46,319 bases of DNA from Oxalobacteraceae bacterium OM1 (GCA_004570315.1 SPQI01000477.1:1-46319), one strand, 5' to 3'; shown: positions 25,088 through 33,604, numbered from the stretch's first letter. Program-made: numbers and translations. Notes: generated from the letters alone by a model not told the origin.

Positions 25088-26065
25088 ATGGGTTCACTCG
25101 TATCCATGTCACGTTGGTCCACTGACAATGTGGTGCCGGAACATCGATTGGATTACTACGCGGGCGCCCTTAGCCAAGCGATCATCCCCATCTACCTGTC
25201 TCATCGCCCCGATGGTCCATTCGATGCCCATATTGAAGTGGCTTCGGTCGGCACTCTGTCTTTCATCCGCCAACAAGGCAGTGCGCATCGCTGTTTCACC
25301 GACACCGCGAGCATTGCGCGCAATCAGGAAGATAGCTTCCATCTCGTCCTTAACCGTGCCAGCTACTGGCAGGTCGAGCATTTGGGGCGCAAGCGCTGCG
25401 CTCCAGGCGACGCAGTATTGGTCGATGCACGTTATCCGGTCGATTTCGACTCGCCAACAGGGTACGACTATCTTCACGTCAAATTGCCGGCGGGCTGGCT
25501 GCGTCAGTGGGTTCCGGCACCCGGCTCCCTGGCCGGCATCCACTTTCAAGCCGCGTCGGGCTGGGCGCGCGCATTGACCGCATTTGTCGCGAGCCTGACG
25601 CCCGATTTCCTGCGTAGCCCGCCCCTACCCTTGTCCATGATTGTCGATCAACTCGGCTCGTTGCTGGCACTTGCAGCGCACGATCGAGCGACCTTGCCAC
25701 CGAAAACCCCACCCGACCGGGTCGGACAAATTAAAGACGTTATGTGGCAAATGTGCAGCTCGCCAACGCTCACTGCCGCGGACGTCGCCATTGCGGTTGG
25801 CATGCCGCTGCGCTCCTTCCACCGGTGCTTTACCGCCAGTGGAATGACCTTCGGACGTACGCTAACCGACATGCGCTACACCTTGGCAACACGGATGCTG
25901 GAGTCCCCTTTGCACAAGCGCCTGACAATAGGAGAAATCGCCCACCGCGCCGGCTTCTGCGACGCCTCGCACTTGAGTGCCACTGTACGTATACGCAGCG
26001 GAAAAACACCCACACAAATACGGCGGGACGCCATAGGAAACGACGCTGCGGCCAACGAATCATGA
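25088..26065 (+). CDS. AraC-family regulator (325 aa)
   Basis: ATG 25088 follows CGGAGG at good spacing. Residues ~1-185 match the AraC_binding_2 type sensor domain: STDNVVPEHRLDYYAGALS, HLVLNRASYWQVEHLGRK, CAPGDAVLVDARYPVDFD and LHVKLPAGWL. The C-terminal helix-turn-helix pair (~225-315) contains TAADVAIAVGMPLRSFHRCF and IGEIAHRAGFCDASHLSATVR. Its stop overlaps the start of a weakly similar paralogue. It is the first gene of a rightward group leading to a GMC oxidoreductase, and is the likely activator of that group. Confidence 0.88.
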   Translation: MGSLVSMSRWSTDNVVPEHRLDYYAGALSQAIIPIYLSHRPDGPFDAHIEVASVGTLSFIRQQGSAHRCFTDTASIARNQEDSFHLVLNRASYWQVEHLGRKRCAPGDAVLVDARYPVDFDSPTGYDYLHVKLPAGWLRQWVPAPGSLAGIHFQAASGWARALTAFVASLTPDFLRSPPLPLSMIVDQLGSLLALAAHDRATLPPKTPPDRVGQIKDVMWQMCSSPTLTAADVAIAVGMPLRSFHRCFTASGMTFGRTLTDMRYTLATRMLESPLHKRLTIGEIAHRAGFCDASHLSATVRIRSGKTPTQIRRDAIGNDAAANES

Positions 26066-26988
26066 GCAACGTAAATCACCTTTCGGTCATCCACTGGTCA
26101 ACTGATGACGTCGCCCCGAGCGAGCGCTCGGAAAGCGTAATTGCGGCCCTGGACAGAGCCATCGTGCCGGTCGGAATGGAAATCAAGGACACGGCCAAAT
26201 TCGCGTTCCATATGGATTCGATTGAACTCGCCGACGGCTGCGTGCTGCTTCACCAGAAGGGCTCGGCACACCGAACATATCGACGAAATCGGGAACTGGC
26301 ACGCAGCGAAGGCCGGACCTTCCACTTCATGCTCAACCTGGCGTCTGATTTGCTGATCGAGCATTGCGGCAGAAATCGCGTACGCGCTGGAGACGCAATT
26401 CTGATCGATTCCGAACATATGCTGGAACTCACCATTCCCAATCACTTTGAAGTCATACACATCAAGATGAGCGAAGAATGGTTGCATCGTTGGCTCGCCC
26501 CAGTAAGTGCGCTGATCGGTCAGCGCGTATCATCGACTCATGGCGTCGACCGCGCGCTGACCACATTCGCCGCACAGCTGGCACCGACAACGCTTGCCTG
26601 CGCAGCACTGAATCCAGCGACACTTGCACAGCAATTCGCAACCATGCTTGCCATGGTAGGCAATGAACACGGCGGCAAGCGTTCTGGCATCGTGGCACAT
26701 TGCGCCGATACCTTCGACCTGGCTATCGCAATCATGAAACTGCATAGCGCAGAGCCACTTACCATTTGCGCACTGGCAGAAGAACTGAAAATCCCCGAAG
26801 CACAAATTGAAGCCGCACTCGCATCTAACGGCCACACATTTTCAAGCGCACTCGCAGCACTCCGTCTGGACGCAGTGGCGCGTATGCGCAACGCACCTAA
26901 CTTGAACCACTTGCCGCTCGCCGAGTTATACGCCCGAGCCGGCTTCACGCGTCCCCGCGATTCCGAACCGCCAATACTCGCAGGGTGA
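26062..26988 (+). CDS. Degenerate AraC-family paralogue (308 aa)
   Basis: ATG 26062 overlaps the previous stop (ATGA). The sensor half aligns with the first regulator: HWSTDDVAPSERSESVIAALD, FHFMLNLASDLLIEHCGRNR, RAGDAILIDSEHMLELT and IHIKMSEEWL. The DNA-binding half is poorly kept: LTICALAEELKIPEAQIEAAL matches the first helix pair, but the second ends early at LYARAGFTRPRDSEPP without the conserved final helix. It may bind DNA weakly, act as a partner or anti-activator of the first protein, or be decaying. Confidence 0.75.
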   Translation: MSNVNHLSVIHWSTDDVAPSERSESVIAALDRAIVPVGMEIKDTAKFAFHMDSIELADGCVLLHQKGSAHRTYRRNRELARSEGRTFHFMLNLASDLLIEHCGRNRVRAGDAILIDSEHMLELTIPNHFEVIHIKMSEEWLHRWLAPVSALIGQRVSSTHGVDRALTTFAAQLAPTTLACAALNPATLAQQFATMLAMVGNEHGGKRSGIVAHCADTFDLAIAIMKLHSAEPLTICALAEELKIPEAQIEAALASNGHTFSSALAALRLDAVARMRNAPNLNHLPLAELYARAGFTRPRDSEPPILAG

Positions 26989-27329
26989 CGCTGCTGCTTC
27001 CGGGAGGCGCTGCTTCACTTGCGTCTGCTGCGCCTCGTCCGACAGTACCCGCCCTTATCCTCGCTCCCTTTTCATTCAGCCGTGCAGTCCTTGATTGCAG
27101 CCGGCGCAGCTTTGCCTGCGCCTGATGCTGCTTATCGGCCGGAATCCCTTCTCCCCCATCGCCTTCCAATGCGTTCGCATATGGAGAGCGATGGCACACG
27201 CATCACAAAGAGTTTGGATCACTGGCACGGTAAAACAAATCGCCCTCCATGGGTGACGTACATTGGTTTACAAGCACTGCGGTGCGGCTTTCATCCCATC
27301 AGATTTTGCAGACCAATGACGGAGCCAGT
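26989..27329. other. Gap without a gene before the GMC operon
   Basis: No protein-like frame is evident on either strand. The stretch separates the AraC pair from the small coupled gene at 27330 and is the natural place for the catabolic promoter and regulator sites. I find no strong dyad or -35/-10 pair. Confidence 0.4.
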
Positions 27330-27533
27330 ATGAATGCCAATGGTTTTATCGGCGCGTTTTACATCGGAGGCCAGGTCCTCGCGGCCATGACGGCGCAAAC
27401 GCTGCTGCCTGATTGTCTTGACAGTTGTGAGCCTTCTTCGTCGTACGCAGCCCAGGCAAGCGCTGCAACGCCGGCTTCATCGGATGCACTTCAAACCTTC
27501 AACGCAATTATCGACCTCATGGAGCTGGTATGA
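27330..27533 (+). CDS. Small hypothetical protein coupled to the GMC gene (67 aa)
   Basis: ATG 27330 follows CGGAG at 6-base spacing, and its TGA overlaps the GMC start (ATGA, 27530-27533). The sequence opens MNANGFIGAFYIGGQVLAAM, a moderately hydrophobic segment that could be a membrane anchor or an amphipathic helix. Two Cys follow (PDCLDSCEP), then a Ser/Ala-rich linker and a final helix LQTFNAIIDLMELV. It resembles no family I know. Coupling implies 1:1 production with the oxidoreductase and a possible subunit or chaperone role. Confidence 0.65.
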   Translation: MNANGFIGAFYIGGQVLAAMTAQTLLPDCLDSCEPSSSYAAQASAATPASSDALQTFNAIIDLMELV

Positions 27534-29062
27534 GATACGACTTTATCGTGTGCGGGGCCGGGTCTGCCGGGAGCGTGGTCGCGGCGCGCTTGGCAAGCAA
27601 TCCTGAAGTAAACGTTCTGCTGATTGAAGCTGGCGGCAGCGACACGCAACCGGAGGTCATGGAGCCTGCACTCTGGCCTCACAATCTCGACTCGGAACGC
27701 GACTGGAGCTTTACTGCTGCACCGAACCCCCATTTAAATGGTCGCGCCATTCCTCTGAACATGGGCAAGGTACTCGGCGGAGGATCGAGCATTAACGTGA
27801 TGCTGTGGGCGCGGGGCCACAAAAACGACTGGGAAGATTTTGCGGCGGAATCGAGCGACCCGGCATGGGGTTATGAATCGGTTCTGGAGATCTACAAGCG
27901 AATCGAGGACTGGCAAGGCACACCGGATCCCCGCCGGCGCGGCCGAAGCGGACGGGTCCATGTCCAGCCGGCGTCCCAGCCAAAACCAGTTGCGCTAGCG
28001 CTGCTGGATGCGGCTGCCGATCTCGACATACCGACGTTCGACAGTCCCAACGGCGCCATGATGGAAGGACGCGGTGGCGCTGCAATCAATGAACTCATCA
28101 TTCGTGCAGGCCGACGTTTCTCGATATACCGGGCTTATGTCGCTCCCCTCCTGGGCGCACCAAATCTTACGGTCCTAACCAATACTCTGGTCACACGTTT
28201 GGTGCTGCGCGGCCGAACTGCAATCGGCGTCGAGACGCTGCAGGAAGGCGGGCGCCGCACCGTGTATTACGCCGACCGGGAAGTCGTGCTTTCCATGGGC
28301 GCAGTACACACTCCGAAAGTGCTCATGCAATCGGGCATTGGCCCCGAAGGCGAGCTGACGACACATGGTATCGAAGTGATCCAGCACCTGCCCGGGGTGG
28401 GCCGCAACCATCAGGATCATGTCGCCTTTGGCTGCGTCTTCGAATTCCACGAACCTCAGGCCATTGGCTCTGGCGGGTCGGAAGCGACGCTGTACTGGAG
28501 CAGTCAAGCTGGCATGCGTCTCCCGGACATGTTCCATTGCCAGCTCGAGTTTCCCGTGCCCAGTGCGGAGACCGCGCTTCGCGGCGTTCCAGAGCACGGC
28601 TGGACCATGTTTGCCGGTCTTGCGCACCCTGAAAGCCGCGGCTCCATCCACTTGAGCGGTCCGAATCCTCGCGACCCGGTTCGCATTGAGGCCAATACGC
28701 TTTCGCATCCGGCGGATATGGGGGCAGCCCTTGCCAACATCGAGTTATGCCGAGAACTCGGCCACAGCCGGGCTTTCGCAAATCTCGTGAAACAAGAGTC
28801 TCTGCCGGGGCCGCTACCGAAGGAGCAAATGATGAATTACGCCCGTGATGCCGCTGTCACCTACTGGCATCAGTCTTGTACGGCGAAGATGGGTCGGGAT
28901 GCCATGTCGGTCGTAGACAGCAGTCTCTCGGTCTACGGCATCCAAGGACTCCGGATTGCTGACGCGTCGATCATGCCGCATGTCACCAGTGGCAACACCA
29001 TGGCGCCGTGCGTCGTCATCGGCGAGAGAGCTGCCGACATGCTTATCCAAGCGCATCTGTAA
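27530..29062 (+). CDS. GMC-family flavin oxidoreductase (510 aa)
   Basis: The FAD-binding motif CGAGSAGSVVAARLA lies at residues 8-22. The GMC signature 1 region is GKVLGGGSSINVMLWARG with NDWEDFA (~79-105), and signature 2 is in MGAVHTPKVLMQSGIGP. The C-terminal active site has YWHQSCTAKMG (His ~446) and SGNTMAPCVVIGERAAD, which supplies the second catalytic position. It is closest in outline to choline dehydrogenase or alcohol oxidase-type members that oxidise primary alcohols or aldehydes. There is no signal peptide. A peroxidase-type gene follows two genes later, which suits an oxidase that releases H2O2. The substrate is unknown. Confidence 0.92.
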   Translation: MRYDFIVCGAGSAGSVVAARLASNPEVNVLLIEAGGSDTQPEVMEPALWPHNLDSERDWSFTAAPNPHLNGRAIPLNMGKVLGGGSSINVMLWARGHKNDWEDFAAESSDPAWGYESVLEIYKRIEDWQGTPDPRRRGRSGRVHVQPASQPKPVALALLDAAADLDIPTFDSPNGAMMEGRGGAAINELIIRAGRRFSIYRAYVAPLLGAPNLTVLTNTLVTRLVLRGRTAIGVETLQEGGRRTVYYADREVVLSMGAVHTPKVLMQSGIGPEGELTTHGIEVIQHLPGVGRNHQDHVAFGCVFEFHEPQAIGSGGSEATLYWSSQAGMRLPDMFHCQLEFPVPSAETALRGVPEHGWTMFAGLAHPESRGSIHLSGPNPRDPVRIEANTLSHPADMGAALANIELCRELGHSRAFANLVKQESLPGPLPKEQMMNYARDAAVTYWHQSCTAKMGRDAMSVVDSSLSVYGIQGLRIADASIMPHVTSGNTMAPCVVIGERAADMLIQAHL

Positions 29063-29078
29063 ACACATGGAGGAAGAC

Positions 29079-29795
29079 ATGGATGTCTTTATTCAAACCG
29101 CTGCTCACACCAGGAGCAACACGCTCAAAGCGGCGCCGTTGGAGCCACCGTTATCGGGCCGAAGTGTATTCGAACGTGTAAGGGAGCGCCTGCGGGCTGC
29201 CAGTCGGCGCCTGCACGCACCGGAGCCGGATGATCTGTTTTGCAAGGCGCATGCCGATCCATTGCGTCCTTTGCATAGTGTTGAAACTCATGCCAACGAG
29301 TCGCCAGACAGTCGGCATAAACGCGAATCTGTTGCACCGGTGTCGATCGATGAATCGCCCGCTGGCCCCACCACGCAAATGGATGACACCAAGACATCCA
29401 ATATTGCACACATCGACGATTTGATCGTGGCCGGTCCGCTGACCGTTGGTAGCACCTGCGCGCACCACCTGTGCCCGGTCACGGGCCCGCTATGGATCGG
29501 CGTACTAGCGCAAGGCGATGCCGAATCGGCGAGTTTGTCGAGATACGCATCGCTTGCTGACTCGGTCATGCGCAAGCCACAGACACAGGAAGAGGCGCTG
29601 AATCAGCTTGCTGACCTGCTGGTCGAGCATCTGCACCTGGCTGGTGTTGCCCTGATCATGCAGGCCGACCATCAATGCATGCAATGGCGCGGCATGACCG
29701 AACACGAGACTCACATCACCAGTGTGGTAATGCGCGGCGCCTTCCTTCATCAACCCGCCCTGCGAACGCAGTTTCTGATGGTGATCGTTGCCTGA
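29079..29795 (+). CDS. Divergent GTP cyclohydrolase I (FolE) homologue (238 aa)
   Basis: ATG 29079 follows GGAGG; an ATG at 29067 is an alternative. Residues ~112-236 are a FolE T-fold domain. STCAHH (Cys127, His129, His130) and HQC (His198, Cys200) supply the zinc ligands and base, QTQEE (Gln170, Glu171) binds the pterin ring, and WRG keeps Arg204. Differences are Ala128 where FolE has Glu in CEHH, and LSRYAS where FolE has LSK-x-x-R. The first ~110 residues lack the usual FolE N-terminal helices and are polar and low in complexity. It may make a pterin for a neighbouring enzyme, or have another cyclohydrolase role. It lies 16 bases after the GMC gene. Confidence 0.8.
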   Translation: MDVFIQTAAHTRSNTLKAAPLEPPLSGRSVFERVRERLRAASRRLHAPEPDDLFCKAHADPLRPLHSVETHANESPDSRHKRESVAPVSIDESPAGPTTQMDDTKTSNIAHIDDLIVAGPLTVGSTCAHHLCPVTGPLWIGVLAQGDAESASLSRYASLADSVMRKPQTQEEALNQLADLLVEHLHLAGVALIMQADHQCMQWRGMTEHETHITSVVMRGAFLHQPALRTQFLMVIVA

Positions 29796-29887
29796 CGCCC
29801 CATCAAACCTGACGGCATACCGATAGCAACGGATTGGCCATGCCGCCTTTATCTTGCTGCACCAACGTCTTATCGAAGAGGACAATC

Positions 29888-30868
29888 ATGGACGCTACAC
29901 CTCATACTCCGCCTGTCGTTCAAGTCAGTACAGCAGCTCCAAGTGCCACGCTCCCCGCGGAGATTGTTGCCGCACTGAAGACGAATGCCGGCAATCCCCC
30001 CGGCGTGCGAGCCAGCTTTGCCAAAGGCCAGTGCGTCACCGGGACCTATACGCCGTCCGACAAAGCGGCGACTGTGACACGGTCCAGGAGTTTCACGCAC
30101 CCATCGAAGGTGCTTGGCCGCTTTTCGGTCGGCGGCGGAAGCCCGAAAGTGGCCGATAGCAACCGCACCGTACTGCGCGGCTTCAGTCTGCGCATTGGAC
30201 AGGGGCCTGATGTTTCAAACGTCTTGTTCGAGAACGCTCCTGTGCATTTCGCGAAGTCGCAGGCGCAAATGCTTGCGTTCCTGGAGGCGCGCACACCGGG
30301 ACCGGATGGGAAGCCGGACCCGGCCAAGGTCAAAGCCTTTTCGGATGCAAATCCCGAAACGCTGAATCAGGCTCATTACGTCGCAGCGCATCCCGTGCCG
30401 GGAAGCTTTGCCGGGATCACGTATTTCGCCGTGCACGCGTTCCCGGCAACAAACGCAAAAGGAGCACACCGCTTCGTCAAGCTTCAGATCGTGCCCATTG
30501 ATGGTCCGGTGACTCTGAGCGACGAAGACGCCAAGCATAAGCCGGACGATTTCCTCTTCCAGGATTTGAACGAACGGCTGGCGCACGGCGGTCTGCGGTT
30601 CAAAATCGTCGCAATACTGGACCGTGCAGGTGATCCCGTCATGGACGTGACGACTCGCTGGCCGGACGAAGACAGCCGCGAATCGGTAACGCTCGGCACC
30701 GTGCATATTCAGGCGCAGAGCGATAACGCGCCGTGCGACGCCACCATCTTCAACCCTGCAACCCTGGCCGATGGAATCGGGGCGCCTCCGGACGAGATTT
30801 TCGCTGCGCGCAGCACCGCGTATGCGGTATCACTCGCCCGTCGGCAATCGGAAAACGCCAAGCGCTGA
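29888..30868 (+). CDS. Catalase-related peroxidase, SrpA-like (326 aa)
   Basis: ATG 29888 follows GAGGACA. The sequence follows the small catalase-related peroxidases: HPGVRASFAKGQCVTG-like opening (here PPGVRASFAKGQCVTGTYTP), GRFSVGGGSPKVADSNRTVLRGFSLRI, FAKSQAQMLAFL, and a C-terminal helix ARSTAYAVSLARRQ carrying the likely haem Tyr. There is no export signal. Such enzymes use H2O2 or organic peroxides with haem. Placement after a GMC oxidoreductase and the FolE homologue suggests it removes or uses peroxide made by the oxidoreductase. Confidence 0.88.
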   Translation: MDATPHTPPVVQVSTAAPSATLPAEIVAALKTNAGNPPGVRASFAKGQCVTGTYTPSDKAATVTRSRSFTHPSKVLGRFSVGGGSPKVADSNRTVLRGFSLRIGQGPDVSNVLFENAPVHFAKSQAQMLAFLEARTPGPDGKPDPAKVKAFSDANPETLNQAHYVAAHPVPGSFAGITYFAVHAFPATNAKGAHRFVKLQIVPIDGPVTLSDEDAKHKPDDFLFQDLNERLAHGGLRFKIVAILDRAGDPVMDVTTRWPDEDSRESVTLGTVHIQAQSDNAPCDATIFNPATLADGIGAPPDEIFAARSTAYAVSLARRQSENAKR

Positions 30869-31037
30869 AACAGCATGGTCCCCGCCCGCCTGACGCGGCG
30901 CGGGGCCGTAGCGTGGAACTTCAACGGGCCCTCTGATTTTGTTTCGGAGTCGGGATGCATTGCAACCGTGCCGGACATTGCAGTGAGCGGACCGGATGCG
31001 GAGCGAGCAACCGCTCCCGACAGCCAAGGAGATCGTC

Positions 31038-31139
31038 ATGAAATTTCAAACCTGCCTTCGTGCGTTTGCCAGGACGGCGACTGTGTTCATTCTGCTGCTG
31101 ACCGTGACGACTGCGGCGATGACGTCCTTGATTACGTGA
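31038..31139 (+). CDS. Small membrane peptide (33 aa)
   Basis: ATG 31038 follows AAGGAG at 8-base spacing. The peptide opens MKFQTCLRAFART and continues with a single hydrophobic helix (TVFILLLTVTTAAM) before a TGA. A basic N-terminus and one membrane span are typical of small bacterial membrane proteins. It is 115 bases before the LysR gene on the same strand. Function unknown; the ribosome binding site and composition are the evidence. Confidence 0.5.
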   Translation: MKFQTCLRAFARTATVFILLLTVTTAAMTSLIT

Positions 31140-31254
31140 GCCGAGTATCGCTCGAATCAATCTCGCCTACGGCGCAAGGAAACGGCGCAGTCCGCCATCA
31201 CGAATTTGGAAACGTCGTCTCAGAATTCGCCATGCAGCCAAGAAGAGGACTGAA

Positions 31255-32193
31255 ATGGATCGATTGCAGTCAATGCGCGTGTTTGCGAAGGTGGTAGAAC
31301 TTGGTAGCTTTGCACGCGCCGCTGCCTCCCTGAATCTATCAGCGCCGGCAGTTACCCGATTGGTGGCAGACCTCGAGGACCATCTGCAGACGCGCCTTCT
31401 TCACCGCACGACCCGTCGTCTTTCCCTGACTGAAACTGGAACGGAGTATCTCGGGAGGGTGCATCGCATTCTCCACCAGATTGACGATGCAGAGGCTGTT
31501 GCGTCTGCTCATTCGGATAAGGCGACGGGCACACTACGGATGTATTGCCATCCAGCGTTCCAAAAGCAATTAGCGAAGCTGATTGCCGAGTTTCCGCTCC
31601 GTTATCCGGACGTGGTGGTGGACGTCACCGTCTCCGACGAGACACCTGACTTGGTCGCCGAGGCGTTTGATGTGGGCATTGTCGTCAACGACCAGAAGGT
31701 TGGGGCACGGATGATCACGCGCCAGCTGGCAAAATCGTCGCTTATCCTGACTGCGTCACCTGGCTACATCGCCCGCCATGGTGTACCCAATTCACTGGAG
31801 GAGATCAGGGAACACGTTTGCCTTAGCTTCACCTATTCGCAGCTATTCCATGGCTGCGCGGACAAGGCAGGCGTGACATCGAATTTCGAGACACCGATCC
31901 GAAGCCGAACCATTTCGAATAGCGGCGACTTCTTGCGTGAATGCGCGCTGGCCGGCATGGGCTTGATGTATCGGCCGTCCTTCGCGGTCATGGACGATCT
32001 GCAAAACGGGCGGCTCGTGCGCGTGCTGTCAGGGGAATGCCTGGGCATGCTGGGCGTCTCGGTGGTCTATCCAAGCCGCCTATTGGTGCCGGCAAAGGTG
32101 CGCGCGCTCATTAGAGTTCTCATTGAAGAATTTCCTGCGCCCGAAATCGACCCATGGTTGCAGAGCAGTTCCGCTATGCCCGACGCTTCTTAG
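31255..32193 (+). CDS. LysR-family transcriptional regulator (312 aa)
   Basis: MDRLQSMRVFAKVVELGSFA opens a standard LysR winged helix-turn-helix (1-60; AAASLNLSAPAVTRLVADLEDHLQ, then LLHRTTRRLSLTETG). The effector domain follows (~90-295). ATG 31255 has AAGAGGA upstream. No divergent partner is present: the upstream gene is the peroxidase on the same strand. It may act on the GMC-FolE-peroxidase group or on a distant target. Confidence 0.9.
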   Translation: MDRLQSMRVFAKVVELGSFARAAASLNLSAPAVTRLVADLEDHLQTRLLHRTTRRLSLTETGTEYLGRVHRILHQIDDAEAVASAHSDKATGTLRMYCHPAFQKQLAKLIAEFPLRYPDVVVDVTVSDETPDLVAEAFDVGIVVNDQKVGARMITRQLAKSSLILTASPGYIARHGVPNSLEEIREHVCLSFTYSQLFHGCADKAGVTSNFETPIRSRTISNSGDFLRECALAGMGLMYRPSFAVMDDLQNGRLVRVLSGECLGMLGVSVVYPSRLLVPAKVRALIRVLIEEFPAPEIDPWLQSSSAMPDAS

Positions 32194-32375
32194 GTGCACG
32201 TTTCTATGCCGAACGTCTAGCAGAATCGACGTTTGCAAGACAGAGGTGTCGGCGACATCAAGAGGCTCCACCACGCCGGCGCGTGGCGGAGATTGTGGAA
32301 TGCAAGGGCTGAGGTAGCGTTCAAGCGCGTTCGCTCCTGCGTCTGCATTGCGAAACGGTGTGCATACCAAGAGGG

Positions 32376-32789
32376 TCAGCCCCCGATCAAGTGCTCACCG
32401 GCGAGCCGATTGTCGCTTTCGGTGCGAACCGGCCCTGCAAATCTGCTAGTCGAATCAATTGGCGCAGCCGGCGCGGGGAACAAGTCGGCAGCGTACTGAC
32501 CGTTCGCGTACATGCGATCGGCATTGGAGCGGGCTGCAATTGCTTCGTCTTTCACCTCAGCACGCGTCTTGATGTTGACCGTTGGGCTACCGAACATATC
32601 GGTAGCATTCTGGCCGTTTGCGTACATGCGAACAGCATCGAAGTTGACGCGGGCCGCTTCCTCCTTTACTTCAGCGCGGGTGGAGTTGCCGGCGAACTGG
32701 CTATGGTCGACGTACTGTTGGGGGACGTCGGCAAATGCAGCACCGGCAATCATAAGAGCGGGAATGATGAAGAAGCGTTTGGCATTCAT
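32376..32789 (-). CDS. DUF4148-type exported protein with an internal duplication (137 aa)
   Basis: The start at 32789 (MNAKRFFIIPALMIAGAAFA) follows GGAG and gives a signal peptide cleaved near AFA-DVP. The mature part holds two copies of a 31-residue unit: TRAEVKEEA with RMYANGQNATDMFG, and TRAEVKDEA with RMYANGQYAADLF. The TRAEVK motif is the mark of DUF4148, small periplasmic proteins abundant in Burkholderiales. Function unknown. Confidence 0.8.
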   Translation of the reverse strand: MNAKRFFIIPALMIAGAAFADVPQQYVDHSQFAGNSTRAEVKEEAARVNFDAVRMYANGQNATDMFGSPTVNIKTRAEVKDEAIAARSNADRMYANGQYAADLFPAPAAPIDSTSRFAGPVRTESDNRLAGEHLIGG

Positions 32790-33155
32790 GGCTAGCTCCG
32801 ATTCGAAGTGAAAGAATTGGGATGAATCAGCCGACACAGATTCGCGTTACGGCATGGGAGCAGTTTGCGCGGTAAAGCGCTTCGGAAAAACAGCTTGGGA
32901 GGCAATGAACAATTCCTCGCCGAGGAAGAATTCGTCGCCACAATAGCCACCTTAAATATGAGCACTGCGACGACTCAGCTCCGTTTTCCTGCTGGCGCCA
33001 CTAAGCCGATAGTGAAAAATTCTGGGCCGTCATCGGTAATGCAATCGGAGCGTTCACGCAGCGTGACGCGTTGCTGCACTGTCATTGCAAAGTTGCGCGT
33101 CGCAGCCGTAAATACAAAGTGTGGCCGACGCTGGCCATCGTGAGGAGGAAGCATC
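32790..33155. other. Divergent intergenic region with a short dyad
   Basis: No gene is evident in these 366 bases. TTCCTC (32913-32918) and GAGGAA (32922-32927) form a 15-base dyad that could be an operator. Promoters for the DUF4148 and DUF1971 genes should lie here. Confidence 0.4.
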
Positions 33156-33431
33156 ATGAAGCAATTGCCTGACCATGTCGTCGCATACAAGCGGACGTCG
33201 GAATTTACCGAGGACAGCGTACCGGCGGGGTTGCTGCGGGCGCATCACACTGCCGCATCTGTCTGGGCGAAGATCGTCGTGCTCGAAGGCCAGCTGCAGT
33301 ACACCATCAATGAGCCTCAGCCGGAGACCACCATCCTCGACAAGAATGTCTTCGGCGTAGTCGAGCCTACCGTGTTGCACGAGGTGAAGCCGCTCGGCAA
33401 GGTGCGCTTCTACGTGGAGTTCCACCGTTAG
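33156..33431 (+). CDS. DUF1971 (TehB/YeaR-like cupin) protein (91 aa)
   Basis: ATG 33156 follows GAGGAGGAAG. The full length fits DUF1971, a small cupin: LPDHVVAYKRTSEFTEDSVPAG, AHHTAASVWAKIVVLEGQL, and FGVVEPTVLHEVKPLGKVRFYVEFHR. The HH and H-E-V positions are the candidate metal ligands. Family members are YeaR (nitrate/nitrite-stress induced) and the N-terminal domain of some TehB proteins. It stands alone here. Confidence 0.85.
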   Translation: MKQLPDHVVAYKRTSEFTEDSVPAGLLRAHHTAASVWAKIVVLEGQLQYTINEPQPETTILDKNVFGVVEPTVLHEVKPLGKVRFYVEFHR

Positions 33432-33604
33432 CCGGGGCGCCAGTCTGGAGACGCTGCCGCCTCGGCTGAAAAGGTGTCTTGGTAGCGCACATTGCATCTA
33501 CCGGCAACTGCACCGCATTACTCCAACGCTGCGGCACTTCGAAGCCGGCGCTCTCGAGATTGCCTGCCCCATACAGCACGCATTCAGCACGCATTCCATG
33601 AGGC

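Noticed and set aside
30880-30905. CCCCGC/GCGGGG hairpin after the peroxidase gene as a terminator
   Set aside because: The stem is 6 bp with a 14-base loop and no T-run follows.
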